The notes under the pieces: model-generated
The model's database searches: none
The model's input: only the letters and a program-made list of their open reading frames with translations
What the model was told of the DNA's origin: nothing
Assembly: GCF_963422355.1 (NCBI RefSeq)
Contig: NC_085086.1
Location: 9,020,436-9,084,435 of the forward strand
DNA: 64,000 nucleotides
Direction of reading: 5' to 3'
Source of the DNA: Corticium candelabrum
Taxonomy: Eukaryota > Porifera > Homoscleromorpha > Homosclerophorida > Plakinidae
In this document: one piece after another, positions 11,738 to 22,584 of the stretch
Layout: every line of letters begins with the position of its first letter
Numbering within the stretch: position 1 is the first letter of the stretch
Translations under genes and position numbers: made by a program

Positions 11738-12437
11738 GTCACCAACCATGCTTGTGTGCATCACTGTGTAGTATCCTGTGATACGTGGCCAGCGACTACA
11801 CTATGTGTGGTCTATAAACCGGCTTTTTTAAAAGCCACCAACTACATCAGAGAGAGAGAAACTGCAGACTGCTAGCTACATAACTGATTGACAAACTCAT
11901 TAATCGACAACAACAAGTCAATAACTTTCGATTGTCATGTTTAACACATACGTACTTTGGCACTGCCTATGCCTACATACTCTTAATATGCTCATTATAT
12001 TATCTTGGGAAGTGCTATTCGTAGCCCATTTTCAGGTATGGTAAATATGGAGCATTAACTATTGTTGCCATATGGAGTCTGGGAAAATATACTATCAATC
12101 TAGAACAAATTTTTTACATAGCTTACCAAAAAACAAGACTCAGTATAACTATATTAATTAAAGAATATTCTAGACTAAACTGTTAGTCACATGCTAGCTC
12201 CTACATCTAGATAACCAGTGAATTATAACTAATTGTACGCAAGAAATTGATTGTTGTAACTAATAATTGTAACTAGCAAGAAATTGATTATTGTAACTAA
12301 TTGGTCAAATCAAAATTCAGGCTAGGTAATGATCTCTTTGATATTATTTTTGGCTTTTATAAAAGCCGGTGGTTACTCAATACAAGTCAAAAGACTGATT
12401 GAGTAGGTAAAGGTAATGACCAAGACTAATTTATTAG
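11738..12437. other. Intergenic spacer between the two Harbinger genes
   Basis: No coding signal is seen. The spacer is AT-rich, with TTGATTATTGTAACTAATT-type words repeated near 12230-12305. Two short related pieces, CCGGCTTTTTTAAAAGCC near 11820 and GGCTTTTATAAAAGCCGG near 12350, form an inverted pair flanking about 500 bp and could be a nested small inverted-repeat insertion or paired 3' ends. Confidence 0.4.
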
Positions 12438-13718
12438 TTAATAGTCTTTGCGGTTGACATGGTGGTATTGCCAGGTGACCTCTCCTTCTGGTGTCATAAA
12501 ATAGTCTCGGTACATGTCTCTCACTTCAGCTGCAGATCGACAGCTCCGATTTCCTCCTATTTGTCCAATTCTGGACAACCCACCATCATCAACTTCATGC
12601 CTCCAATTTCCTCTCAGTAAGTGACCAGCACCATCTTCAGCATCAGTAAAGCCTGGGGGACAATACACCAAAGACTCATTGGTTCGTAGGTAGTTGTGAA
12701 GGGCAATAGCTGCTTTTGTAAATATGCAAGCATTGTCTGGTGCTGCAATGATGGGTCGCCTAAATATCCTCCAACGTGCAGCCAAAATTCCAAAAGTGTT
12801 TTCAATCACACGCCTAGCTCTGCTTAACCTGTAATTAAACACAGCCGTTCGTTCATCTAGGCCCCTACCTGGATACGGTCTCAACATGTTGGCACGTAAA
12901 GGGAATGCCTCATCACCAACAAACACGAATGGAGCCTCTGTGCTGGTTCCAGGCAATGGCCTACTTACTAGTAATGACAAGCTACCTAATTCAATTGCTT
13001 GGCCAAATGCTGAATTTGAAAACACACCACCATCACTATGGCGACCTGAATCTCCTACAGCTACTAGAATAAATCTGTAGTGAGCATCACACACTGCCAA
13101 TAGAACAATGGAATAAGTCCCCTTGTAGTTGTAGTATGTGGAACCTGATCTATCAGGAGCCTGAATTACCACATGTTTACCGTCTATTGCTCCAAGACAG
13201 TTTGGAAAATTCCAGAGTTGAGAAAATTGTGCACTGATACTCTTCTAGTCGTCTTCTGTAGCAGGGGCCATCACGTACTCTTCCATCAGAACGTTCCATA
13301 TGGCAATGCAAGCCTCCCTAACAATTTGGCATACTGTTGCCGCCCCAACACGGAAACTGAAAGAAAGCGATATCTGCGAGTTTCCCGTTGCCAAATAGCG
13401 AAGGGTCAACGCCAGTCTCTCGCCAGGGGATATTGATGGTCAGACGACACTGCTGTACCGACGACGAACCAACAAAGGCCCCACTTTTGCCAAAAGTTGG
13501 TCAAATGTAGCCTTCGACATCCTCAGATATCTAAAGTGGCTGTCAGAGTCGTGCAACCGCATCTCTTGGAGAAGTTGATGGTACTCTCCCTGCTCAGTGC
13601 GTCGTTGATGTATCTCACGAACCCAAACTTGACGTGGTCTTCTTTTTGCTTTTCTGCAGCGGTGGTGATGCAACAAGAGACACAACAGTAGCGTTTCCTC
13701 CTCTTCGTCCGAATCCAT
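12438..13718 (-). pseudogene. Harbinger transposase (HARBI1-like DDE nuclease) with two nonsense codons
   Basis: One frame runs from the ATG at 13718 to the stop at 12438 (about 426 codons), interrupted only by TGA at 13442-13440 and TAG at 13247-13245. Readable motifs include an N-terminal helical region (FRYLRMSKATFDQLL), LRYLATG, CLGAIDGKH with the first catalytic Asp, GDEAFPL with the second, and RARRVIENTFGILAARWRIF containing the catalytic Glu and the usual DDE_Tnp_4 signature. Both stops look like single-base changes (an Arg-type and a Trp-type codon), so this copy is recently inactivated. The gene is convergent with the MADF gene. Confidence 0.85.
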
Positions 13719-13942
13719 TCTAGAACACGAGGTAAAATGGGCGTAGCCATATTTTCGCGCGTGGTAATCTAGCGCGAGTGGTCATTCAGGAATACATGCA
13801 CCGACATCTGTGACGCGCTAAAATTTACATTGTGAATGGTCGACGCGTGTGACGCGACGCGACGCGACGCCTGCCACTCCCACGCGACGCGACACGACGC
13901 GACGCGACGCTCAAGCGTTTCCATATTGTAAATCCAGCTTAA

Positions 13943-14559
13943 GCCATCGCCTTTGCAAAATGAAATATAGAAAAATCTATGTTTGTCTCACAGCAGTTGA
14001 TTGTAACAATGTTGCCTAATAATATATCTTTTTGTAGTGGCATTCTAGTTATGTGTACTTTATATTATTATACATCTCTCCTATATCTATGCAAATAACC
14101 GTGCTTGTTGCGTTTCCAATCTCGTGGTATGATAAGTGACTAAAAAAATTATTCTAATTATAATTATTGTTGAAAATGTTAACTATTAATTTGCATGCGT
14201 AAGACAAAACTCAACAGCAGCTGTTAACTAAACATTTCTAACTTCTCTTACATAAATATCTAAATGTTACCAACGCCGACTTCAGATATATTTATAGTTT
14301 TTCGAGCTCTGGGTAAAAATTATTGCAGATGAAAGAGCAACTAAGTATTACCGCGGTGTCCACAAAGTCCAAAATGCAGACTTCAAGATTTAGTGGGTTA
14401 AACTTATCACCAGAATTTGAAATACCTTCATCTTAAAGGACTTGAGGTCCTTTGGCGTTCATTTCTAATGCTGCAACATTATTATCTCAGCCTATTACCA
14501 CCGTCCATCAGATTAAGAACACGGTATCAGAGCTGCGTATCAAAACAGTGTGTGCGTGC

Positions 14560-14603
<44 letters not shown>

Positions 14604-14961
14604 ACGCGCGTCTTAGCGTAACTGTTCTTACGGCAGCGATAAAAACAGAACAGTACAAGCCCGAACTTGTGTGCGTGTGCGTAGTGTGTGGGAACGACAT
14701 CGATGTCAATAAATTCAAATGTTCGAACAGAGCTACAGATGGGACACATAATTTAGACCTGTAACAGCAATTAAATATCTATACGCATGCATTCCCTTCA
14801 AGCTGCTAAATTCAATTTCTGCGATGAAGCAAAGCGTTCAAGCTGCTCTTTAAGCAACTGGCTCTCATGCATCGTTGACTTCGTTCACAGCCAGATGTAT
14901 CGTGTAATTACCGTAAGTGTACGGCAGAGCCCCGAACATATTGAGACTTTATGAAAGCACA
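13943..14961. repeat. Remainder of the gene 1 3' flank, plus a (GT)n tract
   Basis: Directly after the transposon the sequence resumes the flank seen downstream of genes 2 and 4-7: GCCATCGCCTTTGCAAAATG corresponds to GCAAACGCTGTTGCAA there, and 14282-14400 corresponds to the segment with ATTGCAGATAAGCAGCTGAG. Similarity fades after about 14450. A (GT)n run lies at about 14562-14602. No gene is seen. Confidence 0.6.
14562..14602 (+). repeat. (GT)n microsatellite
   Basis: This is an uninterrupted GT dinucleotide run flanked by GTGCGTGCGCG and CACGCGCG, which give the short Cys/Val or His/Thr reading frames on either strand. Confidence 0.95.
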
Positions 14962-14964
14962 GAA

Positions 14965-15106
14965 TGCATGGTACCACAGTATGCATGGACCTACAGCATG
15001 CACGGTACTACAGTATGAACGGTACTAGAGTATGAACGGTACTACAGTACGCACGGTACCACAGTGTGCATGGTACTACAGTGTGCATGGTACTACAGTG
15101 TATGGT
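14965..15106 (+). repeat. 17-bp minisatellite GCATGGTACCACAGTRT
   Basis: Degenerate copies of a roughly 17-bp unit centred on GGTACC or GGTACT (GCATGGTACCACAGTAT) are arranged in tandem, with isolated units at 15268-15302. The same unit forms arrays at 29458-29655, 31700-31785 and 32594-32643, so it is a dispersed minisatellite of this region. Confidence 0.8.
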
Positions 15107-15110
15107 ACTC

Positions 15111-16319
15111 GGACCTCGCGCGAAAACAGAGTCCAAATTGCTCTCAGAGCAACTGGCTTTTCACTCTTTCAGGCATCACCTACTGGATACACAGCCAAAT
15201 GTATCCTGCAGGTGTACTGCAGAGTCTACGACAGATACAGACAGACACAAACTTTGTGATAGCACAGCATGCAGGCACAACAGTATGCATGGTGTACGGT
15301 ACCTAGACGAAGCATTGCACATGAACAGTAGATCAAGAAGAGATGAAGTTGCAGGATTTCTCGCCTCCTTCAACGCCGCTAGAGGCAACATAAACATCTC
15401 ATGCATTACAACTGCTATGCAATGTGCAGACTTGTAAATAAGAAAGAAACTTGAAGCCGCGTCCACGTGCGACGCATGAGATTAGAGACATAGGTACCAT
15501 TCTGTTCTTAGTTGCCCATGCAGCACCTACATGCAGTTGATAGACACTCAACACGTGTCGAGCACACGACCGCCCATGACGTGCCCAGATCGACAGCAAA
15601 AAGGACTTGCGTTTTGGTTAACAGCCGTGTTTCCTTGCCTTGCAAACTAGTAAAATAAGAATATTAAAATTTTTGACAGCTACAGATGCTGCGAATACTT
15701 GAGAAAGTCAGAGTTTACGCTGTGGCTTGATGGCGTGGAAAACATTTCAGAACTCAAACACGATGTCCAATCGATGCCAAATTAATTAATCGGTGGCAAC
15801 AGCGCACACAGAGTTAACGTCGTTGTGCGCTCGATTCTGAAATCCAAATTCGTCGTGATCAATTATGGTACTGTCATAGACTCGACATACGAGTGCAAAA
15901 ATGTGGTCGCACTACCTCAGGACCATGCATTTGTACACACCACATATATACATATGCATATCCGCTGAGCTTTCCATTCCAGTCTCTCAGTGGCATCATT
16001 GTCTCTCACACCGGTGTTTCAGTCCCCTAAATCGCTTTGAGGGTCAGCAACAATGTTAAATGTTTTAGATCTGCTGCTTCCATGGCGTTGGGTCAAATTG
16101 TGGCCCCAGACCTACAATTTCTATCACAGCTATCAATTCATGACCTCCTCTACTATCAATAGTTTCCAGACTATCGCGAATTGAGTCTACAAGTCTACAA
16201 AAAATTCCTGATCTTGCAATGTACTAGCGTATCAAATTCAAAATGAAGTGTCTTCTTACTGGGCGGAAAGTTACTGCGAGAGGTAAAATAATATAACAGA
16301 CGTGACCACGGTGTGGCAT
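15111..16319. repeat. Upstream block related to the gene 4 promoter region
   Basis: The part from about 15446 (AAGAAACTTGAAGCCGCGT) through 15940 matches 32800-33260 with moderate divergence, including GATGCTGCGAATACTTGAGA, GTTAACGTCGTTGTGCGC and CTCAGGACCAT. At 33 kb this sequence precedes the first exon of gene 4, so this is an old copy of that promoter region without its gene. No coding potential is seen. Confidence 0.5.
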
Positions 16320-16443
16320 TACTGATGAATCACAGATTTTGCAGCTCAGTCGCAAGCCATCTATTCAGTTGCGGCGCGCAAAACCAAGTGTCGAAGGCTG
16401 TGAGAACAAGTTTACTTCGTAAAGACGTCAATAACAAGTACGC
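16320..16443 (+). other. Type A 5' UTR exon block, copy 2, ending at a GTAAGT donor
   Basis: Similar to 3262-3368; it ends AACAAGTACGCG before GTAAGTCACG. The reading frame spanning 16313-16597 runs across the donor and shows no known domain, so I treat it as incidental. Confidence 0.35.
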
Positions 16444-16702
16444 GGTAAGTCACGTTTGCCTAGATGATGGCGAAACATGGTGCAATGGTTGTACAGCTTT
16501 TCACTTTTGTAATCAGTTATATAAGACTTTCTGTACAAAGAAATGCTATCAAAGAAGGTGTAATGAACACATCATTTCGTTTACAGATTGTTTCTGATCC
16601 TGCCGTGCACTAGCGTTTCAAATTCATAAGTAATACAACACCATGGTCACGCCTTTAAATTCAGCTTGCTCTACGGTGTAACTTTCCGCACTGTAACCTA
16701 TA

Positions 16703-16801
16703 CATTATCCTATTCGCAAACCCTCCGTTCAGTTGCTGCCAATTATTACAAGCCGTAAGAACAAGTCGCCTTCTTAGAGTCGTCAATAACAAGTACGAAG
16801 T
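16703..16801 (+). other. Type A 5' UTR exon block, copy 3, ending at a GTAAGT donor
   Basis: Close match to 3262-3368 (TATTCGCAAACCCTCCGTTC ... AACAAGTACGAA then GTAAGTCACG). The downstream intron-like block 16846-17160 also matches the gene 1 upstream region, so a whole promoter was copied here and now leads only into a gene 3' end. Confidence 0.45.
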
Positions 16802-17184
16802 AAGTCACGTTATAGATGAAAGCGAAGAAGGGTGTAATAGTTGAACGTTTCACTTCGTAAATGGTCGTGTAAGTTGTCGCACAAGAAAATGCTGGCAGAA
16901 CGTTTCAAAGACGTCAGCACGGGACATGTACATCAAAGTTGCTACCTAGACTGAGAAAGAACGTGTACACAATGCCTGTTGACTTCTAGATACGTGGGTG
17001 TCCGATCCGTGGCCCGAGAAGATTTCAGGTCACATACAAAAAACCATATACAGACAAGAATGACACTTTTCTACAACAGAGAGTGTTAGAATGGTCGTCT
17101 TCAGAAGCATAGCGACTCTAAGTAATGGATGAAATAGGTAGACCTAGACGTGGTCCATTACGACACGTGTTCCAAAGGTGATGA

Positions 17185-17384
17185 AATCATTTGGTGGAAT
17201 ATGCCAAAAGAAGAAGGATAACAATGATATTACAAACGGTGAAGTTACAGTTGAATTTCACATTGGGCAATCCCATCGTTCTGTACCAATAAGCATCCCT
17301 TTGGTTGGCTTGAATTCTAGATCTGTTGCACGAATAACAATCATCGAAATGATATCTCCTAAGGATTCAGGGGATTCAAATTAG
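17185..17384 (+). pseudogene. CTHRC1-like C-terminal relic fused to a type A upstream block
   Basis: From about 17188 the frame reads GGICQKKKDNNDITNGEVTV, then EFHIGQSHR and LVGLNSRSVARITIIEM, ending at the stop at 17382-17384. It aligns with the last third of the C-terminal domain in the intact genes ([31 protein letters not shown]). The cysteine in the GNCHH position is replaced (GQSHR). No signal, collagen or NWKQC exon lies upstream; instead the type A promoter block runs straight into it. This is a deletion remnant of an ancestral copy, more diverged than the others. Confidence 0.75.
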
Positions 17385-17828
17385 ACTGTCAACTCTTGTG
17401 CGACTGATAACTTTGTGTTCGTTAGAAACACCAACTAGCCGTTTGTAACTGTATACGACATATTTTGCTGCATGTATGTCGTGTTTGCTGTTGAGCTGTT
17501 ACTGTAAGCTTATGAAAGATGCTTGTCGCTGATTACTCAAACAAGCAAAGGGTTGTTAATTAATTACGAATAGGAATACAGTCAAACCTTCACAACTACT
17601 TGTCTCGTAGCATCTGCTTGTTGTCTAATAGCATTGCTTTCGTTTGCAGTTGTAAAGTGTACCGTTGTGTTGCACGATATGCATCTCTTCCAAAGCGATA
17701 ATTGGCGCATGCAGCGACACGCTGTGTAGGCTCATTAGGTTTCCATAGTGTTTTGTTACTGCTCGGAAAGTTGCCCCAAGCTAACAGGTGTCAACAAGGT
17801 GTGGCATTATTGCTGAGTCACGCTTGCT
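17385..17828. repeat. 3' flank of the relic copy
   Basis: The stretch after the stop (GACTGATAACTTTGTG, CTGTTGAGCTGTTACTGTAAGC, GCTGATTACTC) resembles the 3' flanks of the other copies up to about 17660. No gene is seen. Confidence 0.45.
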
Positions 17829-18633
17829 AGTGACATGCTCTCTATAGCTATTTCTGTTACTGCGCAGAAGCAAAGTATCAGAAGCTGTGAGAACAAGTTA
17901 CCTTCCTGGAACCGTCACCAGCAACTAATCACGGTAAGGTAGAGTCACGTTAGAATGGCTTGATCGACGTACATGGTGTAGTGCAGAATTCTACTTCGTA
18001 AACGAACATGCATGCATAGAGTATGCCTGTATTATAAATAGTTGGTGCATGTGGAAAGGCTAGAGCAACACGCTTCACAGTTGCGAACGCGCATTCGTTC
18101 AAATCAAAGCTTGCATGTCTAGCTAGAGACAGACAAGAATAGAACGTGAACACTTCATCGGGTACCGGTTACTTCTATACTAGCCTACGATGGTGTCCGA
18201 TTCGAGCCTAAACGGTTTCTAAATCGAAGTTACAAAAAGGAGTTTAGAGGAAATGCTACTTTTCTACAGCCGAATGTGTAAAAACGGCCGTATAGAGAGC
18301 ACCGCAGGGGTCAGTGAATGAAACTTGATGATTACAGCAAGATGTTGATGTAACTGGGTAGATATGTAGGTGACCATATTTGCAGATCGACACGTGTCGT
18401 GACGTGACAAAGTCACGGCCACGTGCAGGTGCACTAAGATGCCAAGAGCATGGCTATAGAATATGCCTAGATATAATATATATTTATATAAATTACAGAA
18501 GGTCGCTGGACGTGTATGCCTGCCCTTGCACACCATATCTGATCTCAGACAGTAATGTCAAAAACTTGTTGCCTCCAAAGCGTAGACTGGAAAGTTAACA
18601 TTAATTAAATAAATAAGTACTGTTTCTGTGCAG
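17829..18633 (+). other. Gene 2 upstream: UTR exon block (17829-17933) and 5' UTR intron
   Basis: The block ends GTCACCAGCAACTAATCACG before GTAAGG at 17934, the diverged counterpart of the type A donor. The acceptor TGTTTCTGTGCAG ends at 18633. The intervening part shares the ACACCATATCTGATCTCAG and CAGACAGTAATGTCAA segments with gene 1. An AT-rich ATATAATATATATTTATATA at about 18473-18492 could act as a TATA region for a shorter transcript. Confidence 0.4.
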
Positions 18634-18685
18634 ATCTCAAGCGACTAAACGTCTACTGAACTCTCAACAGTTGACACATTCAAAA

Positions 18686-18976
18686 ATGAAATCTACTTTC
18701 TACGTCACTGTTTTAGCGCTTTCCTGGATAACCTCATTGGCTTTTGATGAAGAATCAACAGCAACAAATGAGCCTACCTGGATAACCTCATTGGCTTTTA
18801 CTGAAGAACCAACACCAACAAATGGAGAAGAAAAACCCGTAATAATATAATTCCATTTTCAAAATGTATTCAATATTTCAATTACTGCTAAGTGTTAACA
18901 ATTAATGTAAATAGTTCAGTTACAGGCCGCAGCACAGCGGAAAGAAGTTGTAGTGTTTTAAGATATGGTGTGTGTG

Positions 18977-19033
<57 letters not shown>

Positions 19034-22000
19034 TGTCTGTCTGTCTGTCTGTCTCTCTATCTGTCTTCCTGTCATCTGTCTGCTTGTCTACACACCTTGA
19101 ACCTTGATTCCACCATACCCAATATGGGTTTTGGCAACGCAGCGTAATAGTGCTTCTCCAAGCAGCACGCTCATCAGCATCACGAAGACTGATGCGTAAT
19201 GACCTGAGGTCTCTTGTGACAACATCTATCCATCTCTGTTTAGGCCCAGGAGTTGGTCTTGTTGCATTACTAAGTCTGCTGCAAAGTAGTTGTTTTGGGG
19301 ACGATTGTCACTCATGCGCAGCAGATGGCCCAACCATTGCAATCGTTGTTTCTGTATTGTCATAGCAATAGGGTCTTTACACGCTCGTCCTAAATTGTCT
19401 GAATTCTTGATTTTATTCCATCTTGAGACACCAAGAATCGATCAAATGCACCGCATGTGGAATGTATTTAAGCGTTGCAAGTTTGGTTGTGTAACGGACC
19501 AAGTCTCACATCCATATAGCAAAACTGGTCTCACCAAAGGACGAAAAACTTTTATTTTTTGTGGAGATTGAAAACTGCCTGTTGGTAAATACCCTTTTCT
19601 TCCAGGAACCGAAAACTTTACTTGCTTTGCTTATACGAGCATCAATTTCAGCAATGCATCCACCATCTTGGCTCATGATACTCCCCAAGTAAGTAAACTC
19701 TGTAACGTTTTCAAGAACAGAACCGTCAAGAAGAATACGTGCCTGCTCGCAACCAATGCTCAAAACTTTTGTTTTCTTGATGCTGATTTTCATTCCCCGT
19801 TTACAGCAGGACTCATGTAGACTGTCTACTAACTTTTGTAGTTCACCCAAGGTCTTCCCAATTAAAGCTAAATCATCAGCATACATAGCAGCTTTAATGA
19901 CACTAGTTCCTTGAGCTTTGACTCTGTAGTTCATGTAGAGACTTCCTTCTTTTCCTGTATTCAATTTCTACTCCGCCAACTTTAGCTTTGTTTAGTCTTC
20001 GCATACAATCTTGTCTATGACGAGATCAAATAATACAGGAGACATAACACAACCCTTACATACACCAGTTGTAACTTCAAATTTTGATGACTTCTCACCA
20101 CTAGATTTGACAACACAATGTGCTCCATCGTGAAGGTCTACAATCAATTGTACAACTTGTTCCTCAACGCCTCTATCTTTCAAAAGTAGTCTGAGGACCT
20201 CTCTAGGTACGGAGTCAAAAGCTTTTCCCAGATCAACAAAACAAATACGGACAGCACACTCATGTTCAATGAATTTTTCAATTATCTGACGAACCAAACA
20301 TATTTGATCAATTGTTCCTCTACCCGAACGAAAACCACATTGGGCTTCTAGTAGTAGAGGTTCAGCTGACTGTCTAAGTCGTTCCAGAAGAATACTTGCT
20401 AATACCTTTCCAGTTACACTGAGTAATGAAATACCACACTAGTTGTCGCATATTAGTGTGTCATTTTTCTTGAAAACAGGAACAAGAACTGAATCTTTCC
20501 AATCCTGTGGCACTTATCCTGAAGACCAAACTTGCTGAAGAAGCTCAGATAGCCAATCAAAAAGCTCCGTAGGCCCAGATTTCAGTAATTCAGCTGTTAT
20601 TCCATCATTACCAGATGCTCTATTATTTTTTTAACTTTTTAATAGCATTGGTAATTTCTTCTTCACTGAGTGGAGCACCAGACCCAACAGAGCGCACAAC
20701 CATTCCAGAGTCTATTGCAACAAGACGGTCTGACAACTAACCTAATGCTTTCTAGCCATCTCGTTTTCTTGACATCTCATCCAAGCAATGCGAGCTTCAC
20801 GTTTCTCAGCTATCAACTGTAGTGTACGCTCAGAAATCCATCTATTCTTTCTGGTTTGAACAACATTGAGGTGTTCATTTGCAAAGTCCATAATTGCACT
20901 ACAAAAGTCAGAGCACATAGCGTCAGTCACAGTAGATAATCTTTGTGTGAATCTAGTCATGACGTTATTTCGATATTTGCCTAGAGCAATATGATCACTG
21001 AGTACGTCCCGTGCAAAGGTTTTCACTCGTCTTTTCCCACGTGGCTTCTGAAGTTTCAGTACCATCTTACTCCAAACAAGTTTGTGATCACTGTCAAAAT
21101 TTGGTCCTCGTCCTACTCTTGTATCATGTACCATTTTTTGCATAGACTGCTTTACCAAACAGTCTCTTAGACTTGACAGTAATTTGGGATTAGGCGGATA
21201 CCAAGTGACAGTGTGTATATTCTTATGCTGGAAAAAGGTGTTTGTGATTCCCAAATTATGTGCTTGACAAAATTCTATCAGTCTTAACACCATTGTGTGG
21301 GTGACTGGATAAACCAAACTGACCAAAAACTTTTGAAAATGCCTTTCCAAGTCTAGCATTAAAGTCACCTAGCACAACAACAAGCGAACCTGTCTTATGC
21401 ATAGCAACATCAAGTTGTTGATAAAATTCATCTTTAACTACCTCTTCGCATTTTTCTGCTGGAGCGTAACCAACAATGACATTCAAAATTCCTTTGTCAG
21501 TGAGAAAGTCAGCACGCAATATCCTATCTGGGATAGGATCAAACGATTTGAGTGACTTCATCACATGATGTCTAACCACTAGACCAACACCCCTGGAAGC
21601 TAGCTCAGGTGGTACAGAAAACAAGACTATAGCAGGAGTCTTCATCTAAATCCATCATGCCTGCGCCAGGTAAGTGAGTTTCAGTAATGCCACATAATGT
21701 AATATCAGTTGTAATGAACTCTTTGGCAAGAAGGTCAGTTCTGCCCACACCCTTTACTGTTCGAACATTCCACACACCAGACTTGAGAAATTGATTCTTT
21801 TTCCACATCACGTCATTGATTTCTTTCCGCTTATGATGAAAGCAAGAGCTTAAGCTAACAGTTGAAGGGTAGTGTAAACTTGACTTGCAACTATTGTTTA
21901 CCATTATCTTGCAGATATGATGAAATTTCTTTACATGGTTCCTCATGGAGTTTACTGATGACAATACATTAGACCAATCCAGAATAGGACATCTCATGGA

Positions 22001-22453
22001 ATGACCAGACCATGTTGTTGTGGTATCAGAAGCAGATTGCATCGTAGTCCGACTACAAACCGAGTTATTAGGGGCAGTCGGAGACCCCTCAATAACCCCT
22101 TCCCGCGAGCACAGCCCTTGATTGCCGGGTTGCGTCTCAATCTTCGGAGCCCAGTTCTATTCCTGGCGTCACTGACTCTTTCCCAAGCGCCACCCCTACT
22201 TTTGTCCACACGCGGGAGAACGCGCTCTATTCTGCGCTTAGTAGCAACATATGATTTGAGTGACCAGCTTGCTAGGCTAGCGCACCCTAGATTCTCACCA
22301 TCTTCAACTTGCCGAAGGTTGAAGTTAGCATGTATTTCCTCCCCCGAGCAAGAAAACTACCAGAAATACAAGGTCCCATGAGGTACTCTCTTCGAGGGTT
22401 CAGTGAGAGAACTTTCACCCCTTCCCCCCACACACACATACACACACACACCA

Positions 22454-22503
<50 letters not shown>

Positions 22504-22504
22504 A

Positions 22505-22584
<80 letters not shown>

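Larger units (their letters stand above)
10229..13939. mobile_element. PIF/Harbinger DNA transposon, full length, with TAA target duplication
   Basis: Terminal inverted repeats begin AGCTGGATTTACAATATG and end CATATTGTAAATCCAGCT, followed inward on each side by arrays of GCGTC/GACGC. TAA lies immediately outside both ends (10226-10228 and 13940-13942), the usual Harbinger target. The same site in the 3' flank of gene 2, near 23651, reads GGCATAAGCAAACGCTG and is uninterrupted, so a paralogous empty site confirms the 3711-bp insertion. Two convergent genes lie inside, a MADF-type protein and a transposase, matching the two-gene layout of the superfamily. The element sits about 170 bp downstream of the gene 1 stop codon. 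Confidence 0.9.

Noticed and set aside
14965..15302. Possible CRISPR-like array
   Set aside because: Units are contiguous and degenerate with no unique spacers, and the DNA is eukaryotic.
16313..16597. 94-residue Cys-containing frame
   Set aside because: It spans a conserved 5' UTR block and its splice donor; the related blocks at 3262 and 16703 are not open in this frame.
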